This document shows, in pieces, positions 12,504 to 23,974 of a stretch of DNA of 64,000 nucleotides. Source of the DNA: Bemisia tabaci. Taxonomy: Eukaryota > Arthropoda > Insecta > Hemiptera > Aleyrodidae. The stretch spans positions 26,861,577-26,925,576 of the forward strand of contig NC_092800.1 in assembly GCF_918797505.1 (NCBI RefSeq), written 5' to 3'. Each line of letters begins with the position of its first letter. The first letter of the stretch is position 1. The notes beneath the pieces were generated by a model, which searched no databases, had not been told where the DNA came from, and was given only the letters and a program-made list of their open reading frames with translations. The position numbers and the translations under genes are program-made.

Positions 12504-12936
12504 TAGAGTACCTTTATAGACAGAGTATGGCCATTCGTATCTTTTTACTACAGGAAAACTGTTCCGCTTTTTGATTGGTCAACGAGTTTTTAGGCTTCAT
12601 GATGCTCTTATGGCCGTAAATAAACAAACAAGATGGCGGCTCACCGTAACATCGATAAGAAGCTAATTTTGACAAAAATTTCAATTATACGGCAGTAACA
12701 ATTTAAACTGGCATATCTACGAATAACACACGAAAAACACATGAAAACATTGTTAAATCGCCTTTCACCTTTATCACAGGAGGATGTAAGATGTGCATAA
12801 CCTCAATCTTGCTTGCTGATAACAGCCATCTTGTTTGTTTATTTACGGCCGTAAGAACATCGTGTCACCCTATTTTCACGCGACCAATGAAAAACCGGAA
12901 CAGAAATGGCCATACTCTGTCTATAAAGGTACTCTA
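12504..12936. mobile_element. hAT-like MITE with 8-bp target duplication, left arm only
   Basis: Terminal inverted repeats begin TAGAGTACCTTTATAGACAG and end CTGTCTATAAAGGTACTCTA. The 8-bp duplication ATTTCTCC flanks both sides (12496-12503 and 12937-12944). The right arm near 19720 shows the empty site with one copy. It is 433 bp with no coding capacity. Eight-bp duplications are the hallmark of the hAT superfamily. A relative with similar ends lies at 14132-14442. Confidence 0.9.
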
Positions 12937-13200
12937 ATTTCTCCGTCAAATTTTGGTAAAATTCCCTGACATTGAAGATTTGCCAGATGCTGAAAAAGAC
13001 ATTATTTGAAATCGCTTTCAGGCAAACTTTGTTGTTCGAAACGCCAAACTCATTCTAGACAGGAAATAGAAATGACTTGAACATTTTTCCCTAACATTTT
13101 TATCATTTTCCCTGACATTTCCAGGATTTCACTGACTTTCGAAAATTTCCCGACATTTCCCAGTCCCGGTTTTCCCTGGCTGTGGCAACCCTGCTGTCAC
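12937..13200. repeat. GGGTTGCCACAG-type dispersed repeat (left arm)
   Basis: A repeat with ends related to CAGGGTTGCCACAG and GTGGCAACCCTG and internal runs like GGGAAATGTCAGGG. In the left arm it is split by the hAT-like MITE, its other end lying near 12440. Relatives are at 19465-19790, about 39890-40115 and 40858-41112. Confidence 0.6.
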
Positions 13201-13314
13201 AAAACGAATTTTCAGGGAAATCTATGAATATTCTTCCTCCAACTGTCCAGAAAATTGCATACGCAATTAAATCCAAATGATCCGCAAGTGTCAAGAGAAA
13301 GTGTACATAACTCT

Positions 13315-13814
13315 NNNNNNNNNNNNNNNNNNNNNNNNNNNNNNNNNNNNNNNNNNNNNNNNNNNNNNNNNNNNNNNNNNNNNNNNNNNNNNNNNNNNNN
13401 NNNNNNNNNNNNNNNNNNNNNNNNNNNNNNNNNNNNNNNNNNNNNNNNNNNNNNNNNNNNNNNNNNNNNNNNNNNNNNNNNNNNNNNNNNNNNNNNNNNN
13501 NNNNNNNNNNNNNNNNNNNNNNNNNNNNNNNNNNNNNNNNNNNNNNNNNNNNNNNNNNNNNNNNNNNNNNNNNNNNNNNNNNNNNNNNNNNNNNNNNNNN
13601 NNNNNNNNNNNNNNNNNNNNNNNNNNNNNNNNNNNNNNNNNNNNNNNNNNNNNNNNNNNNNNNNNNNNNNNNNNNNNNNNNNNNNNNNNNNNNNNNNNNN
13701 NNNNNNNNNNNNNNNNNNNNNNNNNNNNNNNNNNNNNNNNNNNNNNNNNNNNNNNNNNNNNNNNNNNNNNNNNNNNNNNNNNNNNNNNNNNNNNNNNNNN
13801 NNNNNNNNNNNNNN
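13315..13814. other. Assembly gap of exactly 500 N
   Basis: A run of exactly 500 undetermined bases, a typical scaffold placeholder of unknown real size. It lies where the left arm should continue inward, because the right arm keeps unmatched sequence (below 19348) that would pair with bases in the gap. Confidence 1.
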
Positions 13815-14131
13815 GACACGGCTTTCCGTCATCTTTTAAACATCTTTCTGACGATTCTAAATAACTTCCAGGAGCTTTGCTCGCCCCCCCCCCCCTCGCC
13901 GTCCCCGGCTTTTTCGCCGCGGCAGTCAGCGTGGCGGAAAAATCAAGTTCCCAGTGTTCCCGCCGGTTGCGCTCGGTCGCGGAACCACGAGGGCGGAGCC
14001 TCGTAAGCTACTCAAGTGTCGCTGATCAGCTCTCGCGATTCCTCGCGAGTGTCTGAGCGGATTTGACGCCTGCTGAGAAAATGATTCCTGAATTAGAGTA
14101 CGTTTTTCGATGGGGAACGGATGGAATTTAC
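13815..14131. other. Unassigned spacer DNA, C-rich
   Basis: Contains a C-run at 13886-13897 and a GC-rich stretch with GCCGCGGCAGTCAGCGTGGC. No arm partner, gene or known repeat was recognised. Confidence 0.4.
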
Positions 14132-14442
14132 TAGAGTCCCTTTATACTGAGAGTCAAGACAACACCCTTCATGGAGTCACAAACGGGAATAAAGATTACA
14201 GAAATTGAACGTTTTTCGTAATCTTTGATCGGCCCATTCTCGAATTCCTTTCTTCGTTCCTTCCCTCATTCCGTTTGTTCCTTGCCGAACCCGTAATTCC
14301 CCGGTCCATTCCAGATTATAATCTTTGCAATCGGTGAAACTTTAATCTTTATTCCCGTTTGTGACACTGTGAAGGCCTAAAATACGGGAACCAATCAGAA
14401 ATGGATTCAAATTGTCTTGACTCTCAGTATAAAGGGACTCTA
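14132..14442. mobile_element. hAT-like MITE with 8-bp target duplication (spacer)
   Basis: The ends are TAGAGTCCCTTTATACTGAG and CTCAGTATAAAGGGACTCTA, perfectly inverted. The 8-bp duplication GAATTTAC is found at 14124-14131 and 14443-14450. It is 311 bp and non-coding. It shares the TAGAGT-CCTTTATA terminus with the element at 12504-12936, so the two are probably one family. Confidence 0.9.
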
Positions 14443-14462
14443 GAATTTACGTTGTGGCTCAT

Positions 14463-14488
14463 TTGGACGTATTTATGCTAAATGGAAC
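14463..14488 (+). mobile_element. Left terminus of a GGACGTATTTAT-type MITE, split by the LTR element
   Basis: The stretch GGACGTATTTATGCTAAATG matches the terminus of the element at 671-1044. Its continuation resumes at 17665 after the LTR element. The far end of this copy was not found. Confidence 0.7.
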
Positions 14489-14656
14489 TGTTCATCTGAC
14501 AACATTGTCAGTGTCAGCTGATAAAATGTATATTTTCTCATAAGAGGTTAATAAAAGTTTTCAGTCAGTCTTTGACATCTACCGAGAATTGTTTTGGTAT
14601 TTATTTACAATTACTACGTAATTATATATTTTTCTTATTAAAAACTAAGAAAAACA
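14489..14656 (+). repeat. 5' LTR of the short LTR element
   Basis: 168 bp, TG...CA ends, same length and apparently the same sequence as 17497-17664. Confidence 0.9.
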
Positions 14657-14674
14657 TGGTGACCCCGACGTGAT
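14657..14674 (+). promoter_or_regulatory. Primer-binding site complementary to tRNA-Trp
   Basis: TGGTGACCCCGACGTGAT starts right after the 5' LTR. From memory of animal tRNA-Trp, whose 3' end reads ATCACGTCGGGGTCACCA, this is an 18-base perfect complement. Confidence 0.75.
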
Positions 14675-14928
14675 CTTCATCTGCGCAATTTAGAAGACGT
14701 CAACGAGAATTAAAAGTTTTCACAAAAGTGGAATATACGGCCGAATTGAAAAGATAATTATCATATTGTGGTTGAGACATGCAGTGATTGCTCGATCTCT
14801 GTGTCAATACCAAGTATTGAAGTGATCGATTGATATCCAAGTTATACCTAAGTTATTAAAAATCGTGCAGTAATCGACCGATTTCGACGATTCAATTTGG
14901 AAATATCAGACTGTAATTCAGCCTAACA

Positions 14929-15358
14929 ATGCAAAAAGCGAAAAAAGCCAGGCTTTTGGCAACAAAACTTCATCTTAACTATCAGCTGTCAAGCCTTGAG
15001 AACTTCGTAGCCCTGACGAACTTAAAATTCGTTATGAGGAAGCCAAGCAGATTTTTACCCAATTTTCCCAAGCAAATTTCGAACTTCAAATGATCGAACC
15101 AGATGTAAATCCAAATGAGTTGAGTGAATTTGAAACAAGATTCTACGAAACAATGATAAAAGTCTAAGGATACTAATGGAAGAAAAGAGAGAAGAAACTG
15201 ACAAAAATATAAAAAATAATACTTTTAACAACGATCAAAAAACCAAATTAAAAACTCCAGATCCTCCAAGCTTTTCTGGGGGATATGAATTGTATGGTAG
15301 AGCTTCAAACCATTTTTCAACAATTGCGAAATTCTATCATCTCAAACGTGCATTATGA
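14929..15358 (+). pseudogene. Broken gag remnant of the LTR element
   Basis: Three frames each show a piece of a gag-like protein. There is an ATG at 14929 followed by a basic stretch, then a shifted frame with RYEEAKQIFTQF and NPNELSEFETRFYE, then after a stop a frame with PSFSGG and ASNHFSTIAKFYHLKRAL at about 15270-15355. The last piece resembles the DUF1759-type gag motif (L/P-x-F-G near a W/F-x-N-x-F segment) found in BEL/Pao and some gypsy elements. At least two frame breaks and an in-frame stop make it non-functional. Confidence 0.5.
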
Positions 15359-17094
15359 CATAGTATGAACTCGCTCAGAAACTCCTGAAAATGGATGATA
15401 TTATAACCTATTATCCTGTCCACCTTTCCGAAAATGGTATGAAAAACTACTATTAAAATTATTTCAGTTTTATATGTTTTATAGTCAAATCATCGTACGA
15501 TTTAAGTATTTTTGAACTATGTTCAACGATTGTATAACGTTAATTTAGGTTGGCATTGTTGCCAAGTGAGTTGCCAAATTTGCAACCAATTGTCCAAATT
15601 ACAACCTGAGTAAAAAAAAAGAAAAAAGTATAAATTTGAGTAAGAAGAAATAACCTGAATGCGAAAAAAGAATATAAATCTGAATGAGAAGAAAAAGTAT
15701 GACCTAAGTGAGCAGAAGATGTTAATGCAGTTATGATCACAGACTGATTGTGAGTATGAGTTTTAAGATCGAGCATAATGGAGAAATAAAGCAAGTTTAA
15801 CATAATTATATGGATTTAACTAATCCTAATTTATCATCGTATTTTTGTACCGTATCATCGTATTTATAAACTATATTGACACATAGTGAAAATAATGCAA
15901 AATTAATAATTCCTCAGTAAATTATTATGGCATACATAAAAATCGAAGCGGAAGGAAATCATCCAAAATGATTGATGTATTTATACTTTTAATAATCCTC
16001 TTGAATAGAGATGAAAGACTTGAGAAATTCGTTGTGAAAAAAAAGTAAAGACATTTAAAGATGTATTTAAAGATTAAATTTAGAGCTGAAAGACTGTGCA
16101 AGACTAATAAATACTGCTGAAATAAGGATATAAAAGAGAAGTGTTGACAAATGAGTCTGCGTTCGGTGGTTTACATAATAAGAGTACATAGATCCTTATT
16201 GATCGAATGTGCCCCAGAGTAAAGTTCGAAAAGTATTAAAATTCCCGTATTGGCAATTAGTAGTATTGAAAGCTATTCTTATTTCTAGCTGGAGATAAGT
16301 GGCATCTCTGGAGAAGAAAGAACGTAAATAAGATTTTACACTAGGTGTAGAAGCAAGACGGACTAAAATTATCTGATATTATCAGACATATCATTATCAT
16401 CTCAAGTTAATATCAATGTGTAAAATAGATAGTTCGTTTTTCTGTTCCTGTTGTCATCTTGTTTCAGGCAACATACTATCAACTAAGAGCAAAAATACTG
16501 CAGGAACTAAACCGAGCCTATCCATATCCTCTGCTGTCCCGTCCGTCCTATGTTCTCCTGTCCATCTTGTGTTGTCCTATGTATATCCTACATCCTATGC
16601 ATGAAATCTTGTATGAAACCCTGACTGAATGCTCATCGCCTATCGATGATGAAAAGAAACGCAAAAGAAGAAAATAATGAACAAAAACAGGAGAAGGAAT
16701 TCAAGTTTAACTTCCTATATCTTTAAACCGTCCAGAATAACGAGCAGAGCAGATAGTACTTTAACATTCACAAACACACGGAAGCGTGCACTCACACTGC
16801 AACAATTTTATTTGGCCAGGAATGATTATTCAAGAAGAATAAAAAATCATCACCCGTGATCGCTTACCCAAATCTATTGATCAGAGTATAATTCAATTGA
16901 ATGCTTCACCCTTTTGAAAACATCGGAGAAGGCTACAACAATCATTCTGTCAATACTTATCTGAATCAAACAAATCAGAATTCAACCGTACCACTGCACT
17001 CTTTTTCCCTTGCCTATGTTTTTATCCAATGGTTTTTCTTATGGTTAAGGTTTTTAATGAGGCACTATTTCCTGTTGATATCCATAAAACTTTA
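15359..17094. other. Non-coding interior of the LTR element
   Basis: AT-rich DNA with no polymerase motifs in any frame. Short open frames here carry no recognisable domain. Confidence 0.5.
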
Positions 17095-17375
17095 ATTCCA
17101 TGCAGTGATCTATTTGATCTCCGTGGGCTAAAAATTCCATGCAGTGATCTATTTGATCTCCGTGGTCTAAAAATTCCATGCAGTGATCTATTTGATCTCC
17201 GTGGGCTAATAATTCCATGCAGAGATCGTTTTAATCTCTGTGGGACTAAATCAGTTCTAAAACAATGGACTGTTCAACTGCAGGGGACGCCCGTAAGACA
17301 GTGACAATTTAACTGCAGGGGACGCCCGTAAGACAGTGACATTTCAACTGCACGGGACGCCCGTAAGACAGTGAA
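17095..17375. repeat. Two tandem arrays near the 3' LTR
   Basis: About four copies of a ~39-bp unit containing CCATGCAGTGATCTATTTGA occupy 17095-17245, followed by about three copies of a ~34-bp unit containing GCAGGGGACGCCCGTAAGAC at 17270-17375. They precede the weak polypurine stretch GGGAGAA that abuts the 3' LTR. Confidence 0.9.
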
Positions 17376-17496
17376 ATGGTATGCATATAGCAGCACAAAA
17401 TTGCATAATTAGCATATAAAATGGATATCACAAATATATCAATAAATTGTAATATATCATAAATAAATTTTAATCACTTTCGCTCCCTCGGGAGAA

Positions 17497-17664
17497 TGTT
17501 CATCTGACAACATTGTCAGTGTCAGCTGATAAAATGTATATTTTCTCATAAGAGGTTAATAAAAGTTTTCAGTCAGTCTTTGACATCTACCGAGAATTGT
17601 TTTGGTATTTATTTACAATTACTACGTAATTATATATTTTTCTTATTAAAAACTAAGAAAAACA
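17497..17664 (+). repeat. 3' LTR of the short LTR element
   Basis: 168 bp, matching 14489-14656. It is preceded by CTCGGGAGAA, the likely polypurine primer. Confidence 0.9.
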
Positions 17665-18441
17665 GAACTATGTGCAAGTGGAAAGATGGGGTGTGTGCTT
17701 ATTAGTTGAGGGCCACAAGAATGAATGGGCATGGAGATGTTGTATGTGTGAGGAATTAGCGATTTGACTAATGATTCTTATGTAAAAGTTCGCGAGAAAT
17801 ACGATGGTGCCGCTGGTTTTCTCTGAAATCATCTCCCAAGCTCTAAAAAAGCTCTCGAAGTGAGGCCAAAATGGAGGGGATATCCCACCCTACCCTGAGA
17901 GTCCACCTCTACATCAAGACAAACTCTCCATGCAAAGATAGGAAGCAAATACATTAGCAGGGTCGCCACTTTATTTGGGGACTCCAAAACTGATTCAGTA
18001 ATTTTATCATATCTCCTCCAATAATTGCTCCATTTATGAACCAAGGGTATTCTCGTGTTCAGTTTACTCAGTTTTTCCCACTTAGAAACGAAATTCGCCA
18101 GATTTCGGACACTTGCAAATTCTCCATTTGGCAATTGAAAACGGTTGTGCGGATTTTTGCACAAGTTTCAGTGAATTTTCTGCTTAGTACGAGGCAAATT
18201 TGTTTAAATTTTCAAAGAAATCCGCACATACGATCTCTCTGATCGAATTAAATTGCCCAGTTAAATTTGGCAATGACTGATGTGGCGTTATTCCTCTCTG
18301 CTAAGCGAGATCCATTTTATACTACAAAAAATTAGGAAAGTTTCGAAACAGATGTTTTTTGAGTCGCTAATTTGATGTCTAATTGCCTACATTTTAACAC
18401 CCTGACCTATAAACTGTGGGCAAGTTTATGTCACGCTGCGG
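17665..18441. other. Remainder of split MITE and unassigned spacer DNA
   Basis: Bases 17665-17730 continue the GGACGTATTTAT-type MITE (GTGCAAGTGGAAAGATGGGG). Beyond that, no repeat or gene was recognised. Confidence 0.4.
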
Positions 18442-18609
18442 CACCCGCCGGGAGAGCCGCGGCGTGCTGCCAGCTCGAAACGCGCACTGACGCCTACAAA
18501 CCTAAGGGGATACTCCAAGCATTACGCAATGCGTGAAGTATCCCCTTAGGTTTGTAGGCGTCAGCGCGTTTTCGCGCTGGCAGCACGTCGCGGCTCTTCC
18601 GGCGGGTGG
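18442..18609. repeat. Long hairpin repeat (snap-back), spacer copy
   Basis: Two arms pair almost fully, from CACCCGCCGG at the start to CCGGCGGGTG at the end, through GACGCCTACAAACCTAAGGG and its complement. The loop lies near GCATTACGCAATGC. A sister copy is at 32920-33045 and degenerate relatives at 43566-43735. Confidence 0.85.
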
Positions 18610-19347
18610 GTGGTGAACCATTTCTTGCGGAGAGAGCTCCCTTGCGGAGAAACTCGTGTATCGTGTATTTTTTTTTTAATTTTCGAGTGTTAAAATTACA
18701 CACTGGTGGTGTGTTAGCGGACTCTCAATGCTAGATGAAGTGTAATAATGAAAGGCGGGTCGTGCGTCATGCGCGCTGCGGACGGCGCAGGGCGGCTCAT
18801 GAAATTCTTCCCTGTGCTCCGTCAACATTAAATATCTTTATTAGGGGTCAATTAAATAATTTTCGTCGCACGAATCGTGTTTTACGTTAAATTTTGATTA
18901 TGAAACATGTATCAGAATGCTTAACTTTGTACCTTGTCTAGTGGTGTACTCAAGCACAACAGTACTTGTTTTCTCTTCATATTTTCCATGATATTTTTCC
19001 ACTTGAAGGTGTTTTCACTTATCTGTATCTCTTGTGTGCAACTGATCCATAGGATCAAAAACAAAGTTTTCTCGATTTTTTTTGCAACAGCTTCAAAAAA
19101 CGGGATACGCCACGGCCGCTATTAATAGACCCGGCATCATATAGATTATTCATCACATCGAATTGGTTGCACACAATAACAATGACCTTAAGTATTTCAA
19201 TGCCATCGATGAATATAAATCGATGAGTATAAATCGATGTTTGTCGCTTTCTTGTGACCTAACACCAATCTGCCGTGCCAAGGAAGAACGCCGTATGTAC
19301 ATCCGAGAGTTGCCAAATTTCCATCAGTAAAATGTTTATTTTTGAGA
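18610..19347. other. Spacer with a MITE end
   Basis: At about 18907-18950 there is a terminus related to ATGTATCAGAATGCT and TACCTTGTCTAGTGGT, shared with the element at 20527-21054. From 19270 on, a CTGCCGTGCCAAGG MITE end begins the part of the right arm that should pair with the N gap. Confidence 0.5.
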
Positions 19348-20526
19348 AGAGTTATGTACACTTTCTCTTGACGCTTGCATACAATTTGGATTTAGTTGCG
19401 CATGACATTTTCTGGACAGTTGGAGGAAGAATTTTCATAGATTTCCCTGATAATTCGCTTTGTAACAGCAGGGTTGCCACAGGCAGGGAAAACCGGGACC
19501 GGGAAATGTCGGGGAATTTTGCGAAAGTCATGGAAAACCTGCAAATGTCAGTGAAAATGACAATAATGTCAGGGGAAAATATTCAAGTCATTTCTATTCC
19601 CTTTCTAGAATGAGCTTGACGTTTTGAACAACAAAATTTGCCTGAAAACGATCTCAAATCATGTCTTTTTCAGCATCTGGCATATCTTCAACGTCTGGGA
19701 ATTTTACCAAAATGTGATGGAGAAATCAGGGAAACGTCAGGGAATTTAATTTTCTTAATTCAGTGGCAACCCTGTAACGGAACAAATTTGGCAAAGTCTG
19801 ATGTCTCACACGACGTTTTTTCTTAACACGGCAGAATAGTCTCTATCCGCTTCAAACGTGGCAAGAGTGGTTTATCTGAGCGTGATCCCAGCCGTTGCCT
19901 GAAACACGAAGCGACCGGCACAAAAATTGAAACGGCGCAGCGCAGCGGTGAGGGATGATTAAAATAAACTGGAACTGTGTCTGCAAGGAGGGACTGGCGG
20001 CGGGATGGGGGCGAGGGGGAAAAATGACATTTTCTTTTGCCCGAGAAGTTTTGTAATGATTTGTCTGAAGGAGCTGACCGAGAAATTTGCTGAGAACGGG
20101 CAGAATAACTAGAGACGAATGTCAATGAGCTTTCTCTGCTTCCGCAGTTCTCCCCCTCCCTCCGTTTTATGCACCAGGAATGGGAGCGTTGTCATGTTGC
20201 CCCTCCCACATCGACAAAAGAAATTTGGTCGTATGGATCCAATCTCAGGTGATCAACCATTGGCGGTCTGCAGAAACAGATTCCACACGGCCTTAATGCC
20301 TGAAAGTTTAAAAGGCTGGAGCATGGATGTGCACTAACCCTAACCCAATGCTCATTCAAGGTCTTAGCATTCAACGCTCATATACGGCTCTTTTGGAGTA
20401 GCCCGTACCATTAATTTCTCTTTCTCGGAAATACGAGTATACTTAGTTCCGGTTTGTTTACATTGGGCACTTGAGGTCCAAGAAAAGGCTTAAAACTGGC
20501 GAACCAATCAGAGAGCGGCACACAAT

Positions 20527-21054
20527 GGACCACTAGACAAGGTACGAATTTAAGCATTCTGATACATATTTCTATTATATGTACTAACCAGAATTTCACG
20601 TAGAGATAGACGTTATTAAGATATTAACGTTTTTATTTCACACTGGTTACGAGAAATTTGAACTGCCCGCTGACAAGAAACTCAAAGCTCTACGTGAGTC
20701 AAATCACGCACTAGAACGGTTTCAACAAGCTTCTCAATCGAGTAATGTTCATTTCCCACCATGTGTTGTTCAAACTATAAGCAATTTGCTACAGCTGAAC
20801 CAAAGCGTCAAGATTGAGGTTGCCAGATTTTCATATCGCAGAGACTGTCATGATAACGTTTAGCGCACGATGTGAATCACGCAGAGCATTGATTTTTCAT
20901 GAGCGGGTGGTTTGAATTCACGCTTCAAGAACCATTAAATATCTTTGGAAGGAGTTGATTTCGGTAATTTTCGTTGTGCGCGTCGTATTCTACGTGAAAT
21001 TTTAGTCAAGAAACATGTATCAGAATGCTGAAATTCGTACCTTGTCTACTGGTC
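20527..21054. mobile_element. GGACCACTAGACAAGG TIR element, right arm only
   Basis: The left end GGACCACTAGACAAGGTACG is inverted at the right end as CGTACCTTGTCTACTGGTCC, followed inward by the ATTCTGATACAT and ATGTATCAGAAT pair. The left arm near 10935 has no such sequence. About 528 bp, non-coding. The target duplication is not clear. Confidence 0.7.
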
Positions 21055-23569
21055 CCTTCCGTATTTCGACAATATACTGACAAGCGGGAAAGCTCTAATA
21101 CGTTCGTTTAGGAGAAGCGCTCAGCTGTTCTCTTTATAGGCGCGCTTTTAAATTTTCCGAAGAAGACGACCACCGTTGAGATGAAAGATTTCGCTCACCA
21201 AAATTTCTACCATTAATTTTGAGAAAACTACTCTACTGCTAAAAAAATAAATTACATAAAAACAATAATCGCTCTCTGTGCTTTAACACCAGAAACGTTA
21301 AGTAAAGGTCTCACAGATTAATCGATTTTTAATGTTAGGCCCTTCTCCGCCATCTTTTTGTCGTCCTTATGTACCATTTAAACGCATCACCACTAGTATA
21401 GGTCTCAGGAAAAAGCTACACGGTGGCACCCAAAAAGCTGCGGCAACTATATCATGCAAGTAATTGACAAAATTTAAATAATGTATAGCATCGGTGTTCC
21501 GTTCCTTATATTAATTGTTATCATAGATACTATTCCTAAAATGTTCCAATATACTAGAATGCTAGAAGCAGGTTGAAATCAGAAAGCGCTTAAAAACGCT
21601 TTGAAATGAACTTATGACGCAGTGGGTAATCGTCGCGTCTCCGCGCAAATTACATCCTCTGACGGAAGGACGTAATTTTTTTTTTTTAAGTTGAGCCCTA
21701 TTATCCGTATGACACCATACTCGCAAGGGCTCACTTTAAAATGCAGTTACGTCTTTACGTTACGGAGGTCTCGGAACGAAAACTGGAAGTCGAGCGAAAG
21801 CGGAAATAGCTCAGCTTTTCCCTCACTCTTTCTACCGTTGATGTTGCGTTCGCCCAGAAGGAAAGAAACAGGCAGCAAAGCAGACGTGTCTCCGTAGAAT
21901 CAACTGACTTCCGCGTGTCGTTCGAGGATACCGAATGCCTTCTCGCACTTCCGTTTCCTCGAGCTTATCTTCAACCCCCTTTAAACCTCAACCGGTGCCG
22001 TGGCAACCCTTTCCTCCCCCTTTATCGAGCGAACGTCTGTTGTAAAGGATGCTGAAAAATGATATAATCTTGATTATAACATATTTAAACATATTGGTGA
22101 TAGAGGTATCTAAGTATAATATATTAAATCAGAAAATACCAGACTAAATGTGCTTTGCTATATATGAAGTAATACAAGTACCTAAAAAGGTATTATGGTT
22201 ACATTCCCGTGAGGTATCTTCTGATTTAATATATTATAATTATAACAGTTTGATAAAATCCACACTATTATCTGAGGAAATTCAGGACAAAAATTTTGAA
22301 AATTTTCATTGCGATCATAAAAGTTGAACTATGATTTTTCGACGGATTTTTTTTGCTCTAATGAAATTTTTGGTTCCCCATGGTATGGACTCAACGCGAT
22401 TCTAACGACCTGTTACTCGGTTTCCTGTCCACAACTTACGGCTTCTGATCCTGATGTGGACGATATCTCTACAACTGTCCCAGGCAGTCAGTAATCTTAG
22501 GCAATTTGCGAGCGGCATGCGTTGTAACTCCTTGGGGTGCAATAATTAGCATCGGCATCGTATTGGTCTCATCGGGGAAGAACTTTAAAAGCACGGCCTT
22601 GCCTCGGAGCGCCTTCAAATACGGGTGATACTTTACGCTTTGCCAGGCAGTTAGTTTGGATGCTTATTCGAACCAAACCCAACTGAGGCCACTGATTTCA
22701 TTACAGTTATCGCAAAAAAAGCTAGCTGGTACCATGCATCCAGGAAGGAAAACGCCTGTTTGAATTCGAAACATTACAGCCTTACTTTATTTTATTTCTT
22801 TATTTCTGAATTGTTACATATTTCTATGCAACACGAATAGATTGCAATTTGCTGACGTCTGCTAATTTCCTGCGAGATATAGACCAAAATTATGGTACTC
22901 GGACCTTGATTTTTTCTTCAATGAATAAAACTTACACTGCAACAACGCCGTTTGAACATTCGAGAGTTGTCAAATTTCTTCCGATACAATGTTCATTTTT
23001 GAGGAACTTTATGAATATTTTTCCTTAAAATTTTCACACTATATGTATCAAATTACGAACAAAATTCCCTGGAAAATCAGAAGAAAAATATTTTTAAATA
23101 TTCCCATAAATTCGTGATTTATCAAAGGGAATTTGGCAACGCCTAAAGGCTCATACGGGGTGTTTCCTTAGCTCGGCAGTACAGTAAGACGTATGGTTCC
23201 GGTTTTCCATTTCTCGAAAAAGTACTTCCGGAGCAATTTGACAACGCACGTCTTGAGTTTGGGCATAGATTTCGGGGGCGGCAATTTGTAAGCCGTGGAA
23301 TGGCCGGGGGAGGGGGTGCAGGCAATGCGGGGTAGTTTAAGTTTGCGAGCCGTGTTGTGCCGGTGGGAGTGTGGGACCGGCCTGGCTGGAGGCAGGCTGG
23401 AGGAGGGGCGAGAGCAGCGAGAAAATAATATCACGGATGAATAACTGTTGAGAAACGGTTTGCGCCGTGGTTCCCCTTCCAGCGTTGCAGGTTCGTTGGG
23501 GGCTTGGAAAATTGTGCCAAAGGGGTCTTGGCCATAGGGGAGATAATGCGCCGTCAATGAGAAAAAAGT

Positions 23570-23665
23570 TCGGTAACAGAAACGCATGATCGGTAACAGA
23601 AACTCATTATTGGTAACAGAAACAAATGATCGGTAACAGAAACTCATGGTCTGTAACAGAAGCAG
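23570..23665. repeat. 20-bp minisatellite (right arm, short form)
   Basis: About five units of CTCATGATCGGTAACAGAAA type, the inverse of the left-arm array at 7531-7930, which has about 13 units. Confidence 0.9.
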
Positions 23666-23947
23666 GCTCGGTCTATATTGAATGCCGAATTTTTTCGGTT
23701 TAGTTAGTCCTCGGTCATGGGAAAGCTTCATTGAAAATTCCCGGGGAAAAATGTAATCTTCCATACATCATTCGATATTAAACAGGATAGACACGGATAA
23801 AAAAGGCGATGTATTGACATTAACATTTGCAATTTTGTCATTGTCATTTTTAATTTGCAATCTCGGAGTATTGTATAAAAAAATGTAAAAATAATGGAAC
23901 AAAATAGAAAGCACTTATTATTATGCTTGGAAATTGAAACTGAATTT

Positions 23948-23974
23948 TTCTTCTTCTTCTTCTTCTTCTTCTTC
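23948..23974. repeat. (TTC)n microsatellite
   Basis: Nine TTC units in a row, with no counterpart of this length in the left arm. Confidence 0.9.

Larger units (their letters stand above)
1..13314. repeat. Left arm of giant inverted duplication
   Basis: This stretch is the reverse complement of 19348-32575. Base 1 pairs with base 32575, and the coordinate sum stays 32576 for the first 1.6 kb at least, then drifts through indels to about 32222 near base 12100. The arm starts at the window edge, so the true outer end may lie further left. It contains no host gene I can recognise, only transposon fragments, MITEs, a minisatellite and unassigned AT-rich DNA. Segments with no arm partner include about 4560-5140, 9273-9581, 11046-11388, 11575-11987 and 12504-12936. 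The inner end runs into the N gap, so the arm probably continues inside the gap. Confidence 0.95.
14489..17664 (+). mobile_element. Short non-autonomous LTR retrotransposon, 4-bp target duplication
   Basis: Two 168-bp LTRs (14489-14656 and 17497-17664) start TGTTCATC and end AAAACA and look identical by eye. GAAC flanks the element (14485-14488 and 17665-17668), and removing the element plus one GAAC restores an uninterrupted MITE sequence. The primer-binding site starts directly after the 5' LTR. The 2.84-kb interior has only a broken gag remnant and no reverse transcriptase or integrase, so it must have moved with enzymes supplied in trans. The 4-bp duplication favours a Ty3/gypsy-type integrase; the gag remnant looks more like DUF1759. 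Identical LTRs imply a recent insertion. Confidence 0.9.

Noticed and set aside
13103..13864. Open frames across the N gap
   Set aside because: They consist almost entirely of undetermined residues and exist only because N codons are not stops.
23948..23974. Regulatory polypyrimidine element
   Set aside because: A plain (TTC)n microsatellite; no exon follows.
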